From Motiliproteus coralliicola (lineage in GTDB: Bacteria > Pseudomonadota > Gammaproteobacteria > Pseudomonadales > Balneatricaceae): 64,000 nucleotides of DNA. The DNA is taken from NCBI RefSeq assembly GCF_003345655.1, contig NZ_QQOH01000001.1:1-64000 (forward strand). The letters are read 5' to 3'. Of this stretch, positions 7,686-16,592 are shown piece after piece. Each line of letters begins with the position of its first letter. Position 1 is the first letter of the stretch. The position numbers were made by a program, and so were the translations under genes. The notes under the pieces were generated by a model. That model was not told the origin of the DNA. It saw only the letters and a list, made by a program, of their open reading frames with translations, and did not search any database.

Positions 7686-7713
7686 CAAAAAAAACCAGCA
7701 CCGAGGTGCTGGT
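7686..7713 (-). terminator. rho-independent terminator for the lipoprotein gene (repeat copy 1)
   Basis: Hairpin accagcaccgaggtgctggt preceded on the + strand by eight A, which is a U-run for minus-strand transcripts. It ends the lipoprotein gene and may weakly stop the GNAT gene. It is identical over 28 bp to 8641–8668. Confidence 0.85.
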
Positions 7714-7749
7714 TTGGTTATTAGGGCGCTCACAGCGAAAGCGTTGGTT

Positions 7750-8283
7750 TTACTGTACGCTTTGGCCTCTAAGCTCTTTTAAAGTTTCTTCGGCAAACTT
7801 CTCGTACAGCCACCCCATTCGGGCGTCATCTTGCCCACCGCCGATACCGCCAAGCGCATACGAAACAGAGACTTCGAATCGATCCAGTTCCTGACCATTC
7901 GGGTTCTTTAAAACCACGTCTCCAGTGATAGAGTCAGATCCGGCCATAAAGCCTAGCATCACCGCAGAAAGGTTTGAGCGGACACGGAAATCTTTGACTT
8001 GGAGCTCTAGGCTTGGCATGACACCGTCTGGTTGGCTCAACAACATAGCCCTTGAGTCTAGAGCGCGTTTTACATGAGAAAGAAGCTTGTGTTGATCGAA
8101 TTTAAGATTTTCTGCGACCTTTTCTTTGGCTTCAGCCGTCAATGAAACGGACACATTTGATACCTTCTCAACCTCTACGGCAGCAGAGGTACCTGCTTGA
8201 TCATATTGGGCGCGCTTGACGCCCGACGAGCAGCCGTACATGAATGATACGCTAAGGGCTATTAAAAGGATCTTCTTGATCAT
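7750..8283 (-). CDS. outer-membrane/periplasmic lipoprotein, DUF4410-like
   Basis: A 177-residue lipoprotein. A lysine-containing signal peptide (MIKKILLIALSVS) is followed by the lipobox FMYGC, then SSG. The mature part has VSVSLTAEAKEKVAENL, LELQVKDFRVRSN and LGFMAGSDSITGDVVLKNP. This looks like DUF4410, a family of small β-rich lipoproteins of unknown function. I choose ATG 8283 because minus-strand GGAG lies 7 nt upstream; the ATG at 8295 would put MEKS before the signal peptide. The gene is AT-richer than its neighbours and is bracketed by two identical terminator hairpins, suggesting it arrived as a unit. Confidence 0.75.
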   Translation of the reverse strand: MIKKILLIALSVSFMYGCSSGVKRAQYDQAGTSAAVEVEKVSNVSVSLTAEAKEKVAENLKFDQHKLLSHVKRALDSRAMLLSQPDGVMPSLELQVKDFRVRSNLSAVMLGFMAGSDSITGDVVLKNPNGQELDRFEVSVSYALGGIGGGQDDARMGWLYEKFAEETLKELRGQSVQ

Positions 8284-8640
8284 TGATTTCTCCATAGATG
8301 TATAGCTTCAAATTGAATACAACCAGTCGTGATTTGTACCAGTTGAGTCAGGGAAGTTTCTGCAGAGAAAGTGCGATGATCGATTAGATATCCGCGAATT
8401 AATGTGCTTCGAATTGTAAATTCGAAGCAACGATATACGGAGAAAAGAGATCCGATTCAGTGGCTGACTTTCCCTGTCATATCAAGCAAATAACAAACAT
8501 CCTTTAGGCGATGTCGCTGTTTGATAAAGCAAACTATACCCTAACATAAGACTATGTTTCTACGAATAATATGGGGTAAGCAGATCGGAAAATTGCTTTT
8601 GATTAGTAGAGAATACAGTTTGGCGATGTTAGCTGAAAAA
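8284..8640. other. AT-rich upstream region without a gene
   Basis: A promoter region for the lipoprotein gene on the minus strand. I see short inverted repeats such as gaagcacatt/aattcgaagc fragments around 8405–8430, but no open frame, RNA gene or clear operator. It lies inside the interval bounded by the 28-bp repeats. Confidence 0.5.
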
Positions 8641-8668
8641 CAAAAAAAACCAGCACCGAGGTGCTGGT
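8641..8668 (-). terminator. rho-independent terminator (repeat copy 2)
   Basis: The same 28 bp as 7686–7713: c, eight A, then ccagcaccgaggtgctggt. On the minus strand it follows the stop of the gene at 8709–9416 by about 40 bp and supplies hairpin plus U-run. Confidence 0.85.
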
Positions 8669-8708
8669 AACAAGAGACAGCTTTGCGCTGTTGAGGATCG
8701 TGCTCGGT

Positions 8709-9416
8709 TCAGGCGGAGCGTTGTTGCTCCGGCCGGGATTCTTCACTGGTGCTGTTTAACGTCTGCAGTTGGGTCTGTAGCCGGCGAACCCACCAGTCGG
8801 TCTGCGATAGCAGCAGCGACAGATGGGGGGTTTCCGGTTGCTGCTTTGGCAGTGGTTGGCTGGCCAACAGTGGCAGGTTCAGAGCCATTTGATTGCGGCA
8901 CTGCTGGTGGTATTCACGGTAGTCAAACTGCTCAGTTAACTGCGATTCGGTGACGGCAAAGATCGGCAGTTGTGGGCAGAGGAACAGCAGCAGCTGGCTG
9001 GCGAAGACATAGTTCTTCTGGCTACCGAACAGCGCGTCGCAGGCAAGCTCGACCAATTCAACGCTGAGCTCGTGACGGGCTTCGTGTTCCAGGTCATCCA
9101 ACTCAGACCAGATTGGCGCCAGATGCTCGCGGATAAAGTTGTCCAAGTTGGCAGCGACCTTGTCATTGCCGATCCAGGGGGCGTCCAGCTCCAGGGCGGC
9201 CCACAGCATGGCCAGGTAGGTTTTGTCGATCAGGGTGCGACCGCCGTTGAGCCATTGGAAGTGGCTGGCGCGCTCCATATTGCCGTACAGGGATTGCAGC
9301 AATCCTGCATCGCTGGTGCGTGGGTCGGTGCCGGAGCCAAAGCCTTGGTGGGGGCGGTTCCAGCGTCGGCGCAGGGTGCGGTTGGCTTGTTCGATCTGAC
9401 GTAGGGTAGTGCTCAT
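8709..9416 (-). CDS. hypothetical protein, soluble
   Basis: A 235-residue protein with no signal peptide or membrane segment. Composition is helical and rich in Leu, Gln and aromatic residues (ASHFQWLNGGRTLIDKTYLA, then NYVFASQLLLFLCPQLPIFA). The C-terminal tail is Gln/Ser-rich. I do not recognise a family. The ATG at 9416 is preceded on the minus strand by GGAGAGG. High-GC codon use and a downstream terminator support a real gene. It is transcribed alone, about 230 bp beyond the usp terminator. Confidence 0.7.
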   Translation of the reverse strand: MSTTLRQIEQANRTLRRRWNRPHQGFGSGTDPRTSDAGLLQSLYGNMERASHFQWLNGGRTLIDKTYLAMLWAALELDAPWIGNDKVAANLDNFIREHLAPIWSELDDLEHEARHELSVELVELACDALFGSQKNYVFASQLLLFLCPQLPIFAVTESQLTEQFDYREYHQQCRNQMALNLPLLASQPLPKQQPETPHLSLLLSQTDWWVRRLQTQLQTLNSTSEESRPEQQRSA

Positions 9417-9602
9417 AGAACCTCTCCTGCTGCAGGTGGCTGGGCTAGTAAAGCCGTGGATGAAGTTACTATAAAGACTTCAGTATCAGCAGGTAGAGCC
9501 AAGAATAGGGCGCAGTTAGAGCCAAGCATCGGTCGCTTATTCGAACCAATCGCTGGCCTACAGCCGTTGTTGTCGCGATGGGTTCCGGAGCGGAAAAAGA
9601 AA

Positions 9603-9620
9603 CCCCGGCGATAGCCGGGG
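9603..9620 (-). terminator. rho-independent terminator of the TRAP–usp operon
   Basis: Stem ccccggc–gata–gccgggg with a T-rich run behind it on the minus strand (tttctttttcc). It lies about 25 bp after the usp stop. Confidence 0.85.
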
Positions 9621-9643
9621 CTTGAGAAGGCAGGTGGTTGATA

Positions 9644-10186
9644 TCAGCCTTTGTTCTGTTTCTTACGTTGCTCTTTCTGGCGCTTCAGCTCCTCTTTCTC
9701 CGGGATTGGAACGACCATGGTCGGGATCCGAGAGTGGCGCAGCACGTTCTTGGCCACGGACCCGAGGAAGGTATGCATGATCCCTTTCTCGTGGGCGCCC
9801 ATGACGATCAGGTCGACATTCAACTCCTTGGAGCGGCGCAGAATGGTTTCGGCCGGGTAGTGTTCGACCACATCGACGGAAGCGACTTGCTCGCGCAGCT
9901 CTTTATGGCTGGGGGCCAGAACATCCCAGAAGTAATCCTGGCGATGCTTGAGCAGATCCTTAGCGTGGTCGATCCGGTGGTTGAGGAAGTCGTCCCGGCT
10001 GGTGGAGTCCATCACGTAGGTTTTCAGAGTGATGCGGGCGTCGTTGGACAGCTTTTCGACCACGTGCAGGATATGCACTTTAGCGCCGGTTTTTCCGGAT
10101 AGGTAAGCGGCGTACTTGAACGCGTAGGAGGCGTTCTTGGACAGGTCGGTACAGTAGAGAATCTGTTTGATTTCAGGAAATAGCAT
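9644..10186 (-). CDS. universal stress protein UspA family, TRAP-associated (TeaD-like)
   Basis: A 180-residue single-domain Usp. It starts IKQILYCTDLSKNASYAFKY and ends with the ATP-binding signature MGAHEKGIMHTFLGSVAKN (G-2x-G-9x-G-S), then a Lys-rich tail (EKEELKRQKEQRKK). It is the last gene of a four-gene unit: solute-binding protein, small permease, large permease, Usp. This is the order of teaABCD in Halomonas, where TeaD binds ATP and tunes ectoine uptake. By analogy it probably regulates the TRAP transporter in the cytoplasm. The start at 10186 follows AAGGAT on the minus strand. Confidence 0.85.
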   Translation of the reverse strand: MLFPEIKQILYCTDLSKNASYAFKYAAYLSGKTGAKVHILHVVEKLSNDARITLKTYVMDSTSRDDFLNHRIDHAKDLLKHRQDYFWDVLAPSHKELREQVASVDVVEHYPAETILRRSKELNVDLIVMGAHEKGIMHTFLGSVAKNVLRHSRIPTMVVPIPEKEELKRQKEQRKKQNKG

Positions 10187-10274
10187 CGGCAGTCATCCTT
10201 AGCTGACGACCGGGGTTAGCTTAGTGGCAACCCCGGCCGGGATGGTTCGAAAATCATGGTGCGAAAGTGTTGAT

Positions 10275-11618
10275 CTATCCAGCCAGTAACCTGGGCAGGA
10301 ACAGGGCGATCTCTGGGAAGAAGGCGATGATGAAGACACCAACCACCGAGATGAAGGCGAAGGGCAGCGCCTTGGCGGTGATATCTTCCAACGCCGTATC
10401 CGATATCCCCGAGGCAACGAACAGGTTCTCGCCCAGTGGTGGGGTGGCAAAGCCGATCGACAGACAGCAGATCATCACGACACCGAAGTGGATCGGATCG
10501 ATACCCAGGTTATAGGCCACCGGCAGCAGTACTGGTACCAGGATCATGATCGCGGCCAGGGTCTCCATGAACATACCGACGAACAGCAGGAAGCCGATGA
10601 TCATGGTCCAGATCAGGTAGACGTTATCGGTCATGCTCAGCATCGAGGCGGCGACAGTGTCCGGAATCTCGTTCTCAACCAGTACCCGGCCGAACACGGT
10701 GGCGGTGAACAGGATCAGCAATACCCGCCCGGACAACCAGGTGGTGGTCTCCAGTGAGTGGACCAGGTCCTTCCACTTCAATTCCTTGTGCACAAACCAA
10801 CCGATCACCAGGGTGTAGAAGATCGCCACGATGGCCGACTCGGTCGGGGTAAAGAAGCCTGAGTAGATACCGCCCAGGATAACCAGCGGTGCCAGTACCG
10901 ACCAGAAGCCCTTACGGAAAGAATCAATGATGTGATCCAGCGCCCAGCCGTCGGTGGAGCCTTTGTAACCGGCTTTCTTACAGCGAATGTAGTTCAGGAT
11001 CATCAGGTTGATCGAGATAACCAGCGCAGGGAAGAAACCGGCGATAAACAGGGTGGAGATCGACACGGTCTGGAAGCTGCCGAATTTCTCGATCGCAGCA
11101 TCGGGAACGGTCAGACCAATTGCAGAGATACCGAAGATAACCATCGGGATCGACGGCGGGATGATAATCCCCAGACCACCGGAGGAGGCGGTTACGGCGG
11201 CGGCGTAGCCCCGGTCATAGCCGCGGGCGGCCATTGCCGGAATCATCAGCATACCCACCGCAGCGGTGGTTGCCGGGCCGGAGCCGGAGATGGCACCGAA
11301 GAACATACAAGCCAGAACGGTGGCGGCGGACATACCACCGGTAAAGGGGCCGGCAAAGCTCTCGGCCAGGTTAACCAGTCGTTTCGATATGCCGGCGGCT
11401 TCCATCAGCGCCCCGGCCAGGATGAAGGCGGGCAGCGCCATCAGCGGGAACGAGCCCACCGAGGTGAAAGCGATCTGGACGAATTTAATTGGGTTCTCAT
11501 CCAGGTAAATGAATGAGGCGAGGGCGGATACACCCAGTGAAACAGTGATCGGAGCCCCTATCAGCAACAGCAGCAGGAAGGTTCCGAAGAGAATTAGGAC
11601 AATACTTGATTCAGCCAT
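10275..11618 (-). CDS. dctM: TRAP transporter large permease subunit (DctM family)
   Basis: A 447-residue inner-membrane protein with about twelve to thirteen hydrophobic segments. Typical DctM features are FPLMALPAFILAGALMEAAG, FFGAISGSGPATTAAVG, SSGGLGIIIPPSIPMVIFG and ICCLSIGFATPPLGENLFVA. It forms the sodium-driven translocation channel with the small subunit. It lies 14 bp after dctQ and is followed by usp. The substrate is not determined: DctM proteins with this gene order carry dicarboxylates, ectoine, taurine or other organic anions. The symbol refers to the family only. Confidence 0.9.
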   Translation of the reverse strand: MAESSIVLILFGTFLLLLLIGAPITVSLGVSALASFIYLDENPIKFVQIAFTSVGSFPLMALPAFILAGALMEAAGISKRLVNLAESFAGPFTGGMSAATVLACMFFGAISGSGPATTAAVGMLMIPAMAARGYDRGYAAAVTASSGGLGIIIPPSIPMVIFGISAIGLTVPDAAIEKFGSFQTVSISTLFIAGFFPALVISINLMILNYIRCKKAGYKGSTDGWALDHIIDSFRKGFWSVLAPLVILGGIYSGFFTPTESAIVAIFYTLVIGWFVHKELKWKDLVHSLETTTWLSGRVLLILFTATVFGRVLVENEIPDTVAASMLSMTDNVYLIWTMIIGFLLFVGMFMETLAAIMILVPVLLPVAYNLGIDPIHFGVVMICCLSIGFATPPLGENLFVASGISDTALEDITAKALPFAFISVVGVFIIAFFPEIALFLPRLLAG

Positions 11619-11632
11619 GGTTCGACTCCTGT

Positions 11633-12205
11633 TTAGGCCGGCTTATTGTTGTTGTCGGCGTCATCGGAGAATGCATCTCCGGCCATCAGTTTGTCGTTTT
11701 CCACAGATTCGGGATCACGGACATCGATGCCCTTGACCAGCTTGTAGTAGTTAACCTGAATGACTCGGATCGTCATCAGGGTGAAGGCGATCGGCAGAAT
11801 CAAATAGATATATTTCATCGGTACGCCCAGGGTCTGGGATTTCCAGAACAGGTTCATCCGATTGAAGACGAAATCGTAGGCGAGATAAACGAAGTAGCAG
11901 TTGAAAGCGATCCAGATCAGGTCGGCCAGGGCTTCAAGGCCGATGGCGGCTTTTTCCGGCATCCATTTGAAGTGGAAGGTTACACGGTTGTGGGCGGAGA
12001 GTTTGGCGGCGTAGCTGGCGCCAAAAAATACGAACCAGACAAACATGTATACGGCTAGCTCTTCGGTCCAGGACAGCGAGTGTGAAAAGATTTCTCGCGA
12101 AACGATCTGGGCGAACAGCAAGACTACAAACAGTGCCAGGAGAGTCCGGCAGATATAGCTCTCGATATTATCGAGAAACTTAAAGAAAAGGCCGGTTTTG
12201 GACAT
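11633..12205 (-). CDS. dctQ: TRAP transporter small permease subunit (DctQ family)
   Basis: A 190-residue protein with four membrane segments, including LLALFVVLLFAQIVSREIF with SLSWTEELAVYMFVWFVFFG (the W-E-E signature) and ending IYLILPIAFTLMTIRVIQV. It pairs with DctM. The C-terminal tail (residues 165–190) is acidic and ends DNNNKPA. The gene sits between dctP (135 bp upstream) and dctM (14 bp downstream). Confidence 0.9.
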   Translation of the reverse strand: MSKTGLFFKFLDNIESYICRTLLALFVVLLFAQIVSREIFSHSLSWTEELAVYMFVWFVFFGASYAAKLSAHNRVTFHFKWMPEKAAIGLEALADLIWIAFNCYFVYLAYDFVFNRMNLFWKSQTLGVPMKYIYLILPIAFTLMTIRVIQVNYYKLVKGIDVRDPESVENDKLMAGDAFSDDADNNNKPA

Positions 12206-12340
12206 GATCAGGAGCTCCAGTGGGAATGGTCAAAGCGGGTGCTTAGAGTCAAGCGACCGCCGCTAGGGCGGCCGCTTGGTTCTGCTGCTATCAGCGAGGC
12301 ATCTAATCGCGAGTGCGATTAGTGAATGCGGGTGCTGAGC

Positions 12341-13354
12341 TTAGACGCCCTCACGACCCAGAGACTTCAGGACGCTGTTGAGCTTGTCCTTGCCGCCGAT
12401 GCTGTCGATGTACTTCGGCCAAACAGCAGTCTTAGCCTTTTCGATCCACTCTTTCTCACCATTGGCCGGATCGGAGATCTCCATGCCACGGCTAGCCAGT
12501 TCTTTCTTGATGTTGGCTTCTTGATCCTTCAGCCAGGCAGCGCTGTGCTGAGTGGCCGCTTCACCGGCTTCAAGAATGGCCTTCTGTACCGCAGGCTTCT
12601 GGTCCTGGAAAACAGCTTCAGAAACGATCAGCGGCTCAATGGAGAACAGGTAACGGATGTTGGTGATGTACTTCTGTACCTCATCAAACTTCATTGCGTA
12701 GTTGGTGATGTACGGGTTGTCCTGACCATCAACTACACGCTGCTGCAGAGCAGTGAAGGTTTCGGACCAAGCCATCGGAGTCGGGTTGATGCCCCAAGCC
12801 TTGTAGGTGTCGATCATGATCTCGTTCTTCGGTACACGAACAACAACACCCTGCAGGTCTTCCAGTGTAGTGATCGGACGCTTGGAGTTAGTCAGTACTC
12901 GGAAACCTGAGTAAGCCCAACCGATGATCCGTACACCGGCATCGCGGATAGTGTTTTCAACCAGCTCTTTACCGACCTCACCCTGAGTCAGCGCAACGGC
13001 GTCGTCGAGGCTCTGGATCATGTAAGGAAGGGTCAGGATGCCAACACTTGGCGAGAAGGGGGTGACGTTGTTGATAGCGAGGATGGAGAAATCGAGGGTG
13101 CCGATGGCGGCGTCGTTGACGGTATCTTGCTCACTGCCCAACTGGCCGTTGAGGAACAGTTTGGCTTTGTGCTTGTTACCGGTGCGTTCTTTCAACTCTG
13201 CGGAGAATTTCTTACCCAGTTCGTGCTGGGTTCCTCCAGCGCCGTCTCCCACGGCGACTTTAAAGGTTTTTGCCTGAGCGTTCAGAGCAGTTGCCGAAAA
13301 CGCCAGCGCCAGGGTGAGGGATAGAACTTTAGTAAGCTTATTCTTATGGTACAT
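12341..13354 (-). CDS. dctP: TRAP transporter substrate-binding protein (DctP family)
   Basis: A 337-residue periplasmic binding protein. The signal peptide (MYHKNKLTKVLSLTLALAF) ends at about ALNAQA, residue 28. The mature part has LFLNGQLGSEQDTVNDAAIG, IIGWAYSGFRVLTNSKRPI, LQGVVVRVPKNEIMIDTYKA and VDGQDNPYITNYAM. The arginine in VVVRVP is the family residue that clamps a substrate carboxylate, so an organic acid or zwitterion is likely. The start is ATG 13354 with GGAG at good distance on the minus strand. It is the first gene of the TRAP–usp operon. A sulfonate or compatible solute would fit the neighbourhood but is not shown. Confidence 0.9.
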   Translation of the reverse strand: MYHKNKLTKVLSLTLALAFSATALNAQAKTFKVAVGDGAGGTQHELGKKFSAELKERTGNKHKAKLFLNGQLGSEQDTVNDAAIGTLDFSILAINNVTPFSPSVGILTLPYMIQSLDDAVALTQGEVGKELVENTIRDAGVRIIGWAYSGFRVLTNSKRPITTLEDLQGVVVRVPKNEIMIDTYKAWGINPTPMAWSETFTALQQRVVDGQDNPYITNYAMKFDEVQKYITNIRYLFSIEPLIVSEAVFQDQKPAVQKAILEAGEAATQHSAAWLKDQEANIKKELASRGMEISDPANGEKEWIEKAKTAVWPKYIDSIGGKDKLNSVLKSLGREGV

Positions 13355-13869
13355 AAGTTGCTCCGTTGTGGGTGCTCATTGGCTCTGGGGAGTCATGAGC
13401 TAATTTTTTTTATTCTAAGACAGCCAGCACCACTGATTAGTGGGATTTCTGTCAGGACCATCGCTTGGTATTACCCAGAGTGACAGCCTTACGATCAATT
13501 GTTATCAACCGTGAGCTTATCTTTATCTTTGGAGGTTGGGTTTTTTAGAACCACATTGCCAACGACCTTGGGGCCAACTCTGGGTACTGGACCCAGTGGT
13601 TGGACCAAACCACCTAGGTAATTTAGCAAATGATTGTTTCATCAGCTGATTTTCTTTGTGCAGGCTGCTATTGAGCTTCTGCACAGCGGTAGTTCCCTGA
13701 GCCGCGCCAATACTTGGATTGGTGCCAAACATGGCTTTGTTATGCCGCAACTGCAACACGCTAATATATAAGCTCGTCTGTAGTGTAGACCGTTAAAAGA
13801 TCGAGAATGGCTCCAGTGATCAGGCATCAAGAGCGACTGGATCCGGAGAAAGAAGAAATCGAAATTATT
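13355..13869. other. 515-bp intergenic region
   Basis: Divides dctP from the TetR gene's 3' end; both are on the minus strand. It must hold the TRAP operon promoter near 13360–13450. The 78- and 62-codon frames on the minus strand here have no ribosome-binding site, family resemblance or high-GC codon bias. No RNA gene is recognised. Confidence 0.5.
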
Positions 13870-14493
13870 TCAATCTTCTAAGCTGGCAGCCTGGTAGTGG
13901 CTCAAAAACATGGCGGTGGTTTGTTCGGCCAGCTCAAGCTGCTGCTCGGGCTTCAGGATCGGTTCTATCTGCAGCAGTTGGGGCCAGAAGCAGCGTCCTT
14001 TGACCAGATGGTGCACCTGCTCGCCGGCTGTGGCCGCATCCAGATCAATCAATCGTCCATCCGCACAGGCAGCTTTGATCCAGCGAACCAGCGAGGATTC
14101 GTGGGCGGAGAGTTTAGCGATCTCCTGTTTCAGGGCGTCGGGGTGGTAGAAGAAGTGGCCGAAAGCGACCCGGTTTAATTCGATATGCTCGGTGCTACTG
14201 ATCACCTCGACCTCTGCCACGATGATCGAGCGAAGCTGACCATGCAGCGGGACGTCAGGGTCGTATTCTCCACCTTGTTGATGCTTGGCCTGCTGCCACA
14301 GCTTGCCGATCAGGCACATCACCAGGGCTTCCTTGCTTTCGAAGTGGTTGTAGACCGTCCGCTTTGAGACTTCCGCCAGGGTTGCGACCCTATCCATGCT
14401 GGTTCCCTGGACGCCTTGCTCAAGAAAAGCCTGCTTGGCGGCGTCCAGAATTGCCTGTCGCTTGATTTCACTGCGTGAACGTTTTGGTTCCAC
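13870..14493 (-). CDS. TetR/AcrR-family transcriptional regulator
   Basis: A 207-residue repressor. The helix-turn-helix occupies roughly residues 10–55 (ILDAAKQAFLEQGVQGTSMD, then VSKRTVYNHFESKEAL, a textbook TetR recognition helix), followed by a regulatory domain. Translation begins at GTG (14493–14491) after GGGGAAAA. It is divergent from the MBL-fold gene, with a palindromic operator in between, so it probably controls that gene and itself. The ligand is unknown. Confidence 0.88.
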   Translation of the reverse strand: MEPKRSRSEIKRQAILDAAKQAFLEQGVQGTSMDRVATLAEVSKRTVYNHFESKEALVMCLIGKLWQQAKHQQGGEYDPDVPLHGQLRSIIVAEVEVISSTEHIELNRVAFGHFFYHPDALKQEIAKLSAHESSLVRWIKAACADGRLIDLDAATAGEQVHHLVKGRCFWPQLLQIEPILKPEQQLELAEQTTAMFLSHYQAASLED

Positions 14494-14561
14494 CTGGTTT
14501 TCCCCGGTACTGACTGAGTCAGGGCAAATTTACACTAATCGGTTTACTTTTTTAAATCCAT

Positions 14562-14588
14562 AAGTAAACTGCACCGTATAGTTTACTT
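14562..14588. promoter_or_regulatory. TetR-type operator between tetR and the MBL-fold gene
   Basis: Perfect 9-bp arms aagtaaact–N9–agtttactt, 12 bp before the MBL gene's ATG. A further gtttactt half-site lies at 14542–14549. Position and symmetry fit a TetR dimer blocking the divergent promoter. Confidence 0.75.
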
Positions 14589-14600
14589 TATGGTGTCTAT

Positions 14601-15692
14601 ATGAAGCCTCGTTGGTTGATCTTATCTGGAGTGGTTCTTATGTCAGCAACCCTGTTCTCTGCCGCCAAGCATCAGTCGCAACAATCCCTGGAAAGCGGCA
14701 AGTTTCAAAATAGCGAACAGCCCTATAAATCCGGGCTGAGTGATCTGGTGAAGATCTCCAAGGCCTATTTCACCGCTGAACGCCAGTCGCCGACGCCAAC
14801 CACGGAGCCGCCGTTACGAACCATCACCGCGCAGGAGCTGGTGTCGGATCGGGAAACCGCGGTGATCTACCGGTTGGGACATTCGTCGATGCTGATCCGT
14901 TTGGACGCTGAGTATTTGCTCATCGATCCGGTGTTCAGCGATCGGGCTTCACCGGTACAGTGGATGGGCCCCAAACGTTTCCATCCGGTACCGGTTGAGC
15001 TGGAATCGCTACCGAATATCAAAGCCGTGATCATCAGCCACGATCATTATGATCACCTGGACAAGGCCAGCATTCAGGCGTTGGCGGCTCGGGTGGAGCA
15101 CTTTTTTACGCCGCTGGGAGTAGGGCAGTACCTGCGGGACTGGGGGATCGATTCAAGCCGGATTACCGAACTGGACTGGTGGCAGCAAAGCAGCATCGGC
15201 AGTCTGACTTTCACGGCGACCCCGGCGCAGCACTTCTCAGGGCGGGGCCTGATGGATCGTGACAAGACGTTGTGGGCCAGTTGGGTGATCGAGGGCCGCC
15301 AAGCCAGGCTGTTCTTCAGCGGCGATTCCGGTTACTTCGGTGGTTTCAAGGAAATTGGTGAACGCCTGGGGCCGTTTGATCTGACGATGATCGAAACCGG
15401 GGCCTATAGCGAGCTGTGGAGCAAAATCCATATGCTGCCGGAACAGAGTGTCCAGGCTCATATCGATTTGAAGGGCAAAGCGATGCTGCCGATCCACAAC
15501 AGTACCTTCGATCTGGCCCTGCACGACTGGCACGAACCGCTGGAACTGGCCTATGAAATATCCCAGAGCCGAGCAGTAAAGCTACTGACCCCGATCATGG
15601 GAGAACCGGTATCGATTCTGAATCCTGCCGCGCAAACGGCCTGGTGGCGCGATGAACTCGTCCAGGAGTCTGCGCAATTGGCGATGGAGTAA
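14601..15692 (+). CDS. MBL-fold metallohydrolase, NAPE-PLD/UlaG-like
   Basis: A 363-residue protein. An N-terminal hydrophobic anchor or signal (WLILSGVVLMSATLFSAA) is followed by a metallo-β-lactamase domain: LGHSSMLIRLDAEYLLIDPV, the zinc-binding HDHYDHLD (H147, H149, D151, H152), FSGDSGYFGGFKEIG and a late LPIHNSTFDLALHDW. The domain layout resembles N-acyl-phosphatidylethanolamine phospholipase D-type hydrolases, so a phosphodiester or lactone substrate in the periplasm or at the membrane is plausible. It is controlled by the divergent TetR, as shown by the operator. The true substrate is not known. Confidence 0.85.
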   Translation: MKPRWLILSGVVLMSATLFSAAKHQSQQSLESGKFQNSEQPYKSGLSDLVKISKAYFTAERQSPTPTTEPPLRTITAQELVSDRETAVIYRLGHSSMLIRLDAEYLLIDPVFSDRASPVQWMGPKRFHPVPVELESLPNIKAVIISHDHYDHLDKASIQALAARVEHFFTPLGVGQYLRDWGIDSSRITELDWWQQSSIGSLTFTATPAQHFSGRGLMDRDKTLWASWVIEGRQARLFFSGDSGYFGGFKEIGERLGPFDLTMIETGAYSELWSKIHMLPEQSVQAHIDLKGKAMLPIHNSTFDLALHDWHEPLELAYEISQSRAVKLLTPIMGEPVSILNPAAQTAWWRDELVQESAQLAME

Positions 15693-15807
15693 TTTGCGGT
15701 TGGGGGTCTCTTAGTTGGATGTCCGTAGTTGGCGAACACCTATACTTGATTCAGAGTTTGGCTTGCCAGCGCTTGGCCAGCCAGGTTTTCGCAGAGGACC
15801 TTTTATC

Positions 15808-16293
15808 GTGACTTCCAGCCGCTCATCCACGTTGACTTTCGCACCGGAGATCAATGCAGCCCGCTGGTTCAATACCGATCAGCCGCTAAGGCTGCAAGAT
15901 CTTCGTGGCCAGGTGGTGATGCTGCATGCGTTTCAGATGCTCTGTCCCGGCTGCGTGACTTACGGTATTCCTCAGGCCAGCAAGGTGGCAACCCTCTATC
16001 GTGATCAACCGCTACAGGTGATCGGACTGCACACGGTGTTTGAGCATCACCAGGTGATGAATGCCGATGCCTTGCAGGTGTTTCTGCGCGAATACCGTAT
16101 CGGGTTTCCGGTTGCGATCGATCAGCCGGTCGAGATCGGCCCCATTCCAGCCACGATGCAACGCTACCAGCTTCAGGGAACACCCTCGGTGGTGCTGATC
16201 GATAAACAGGGGTATCTGCGCTTGCACCATTTCGGCCCGATGGAGGATCTTCAACTCGGCGATCAGTTGGGGCGCTTGTTGGCGGAAGCCTAG
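15808..16293 (+). CDS. thioredoxin-fold redoxin (AhpC/TlpA-type)
   Basis: A 161-residue thioredoxin-fold protein with LRGQVVMLHAFQMLCPGCV holding the CPGC redox pair. Later strands VIGLHTVFEHH and LQGTPSVVLIDKQGYLRL include the cis-Pro region (GTP). I choose GTG 15808, preceded by AGAGGA at 9 nt; the frame is open further left but only to TTG at 15715 in non-conserved sequence. No signal peptide is seen from this start, so it is likely cytoplasmic. It probably acts as a disulfide reductase or peroxide-linked redoxin. Confidence 0.8.
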   Translation: MTSSRSSTLTFAPEINAARWFNTDQPLRLQDLRGQVVMLHAFQMLCPGCVTYGIPQASKVATLYRDQPLQVIGLHTVFEHHQVMNADALQVFLREYRIGFPVAIDQPVEIGPIPATMQRYQLQGTPSVVLIDKQGYLRLHHFGPMEDLQLGDQLGRLLAEA

Positions 16294-16592
16294 AGCGTTA
16301 CTTTCAGGCCCACTTTCGATAAGACTAACTATCTGATGGAAAAGGAATTGGCGTCCATAACCGCGCTATGAAAAGAGCGCGTTGATTTTTATTTACGGCC
16401 AATTTGAGCTGTATCAGTTTCAGCACATATTAATCGCGCTCCTTACGAATCTTTTGCTCAGCTTCTCTCTTAAACTCGTTTGCGCGGATCTATTGCCCGA
16501 TACCGGCAACATGTAGTGCTGTGCCTGTTAAAGACGATATCCCGCCTGGTTGTATCCGTGCCGAGAAAAGGAAGATGTAGGAGGGGACTCTG

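Noticed and set aside
13523-13830. Short minus-strand frames in the gap after dctP
   Set aside because: No start signal, no family match that I can name, and codon use unlike real genes nearby.
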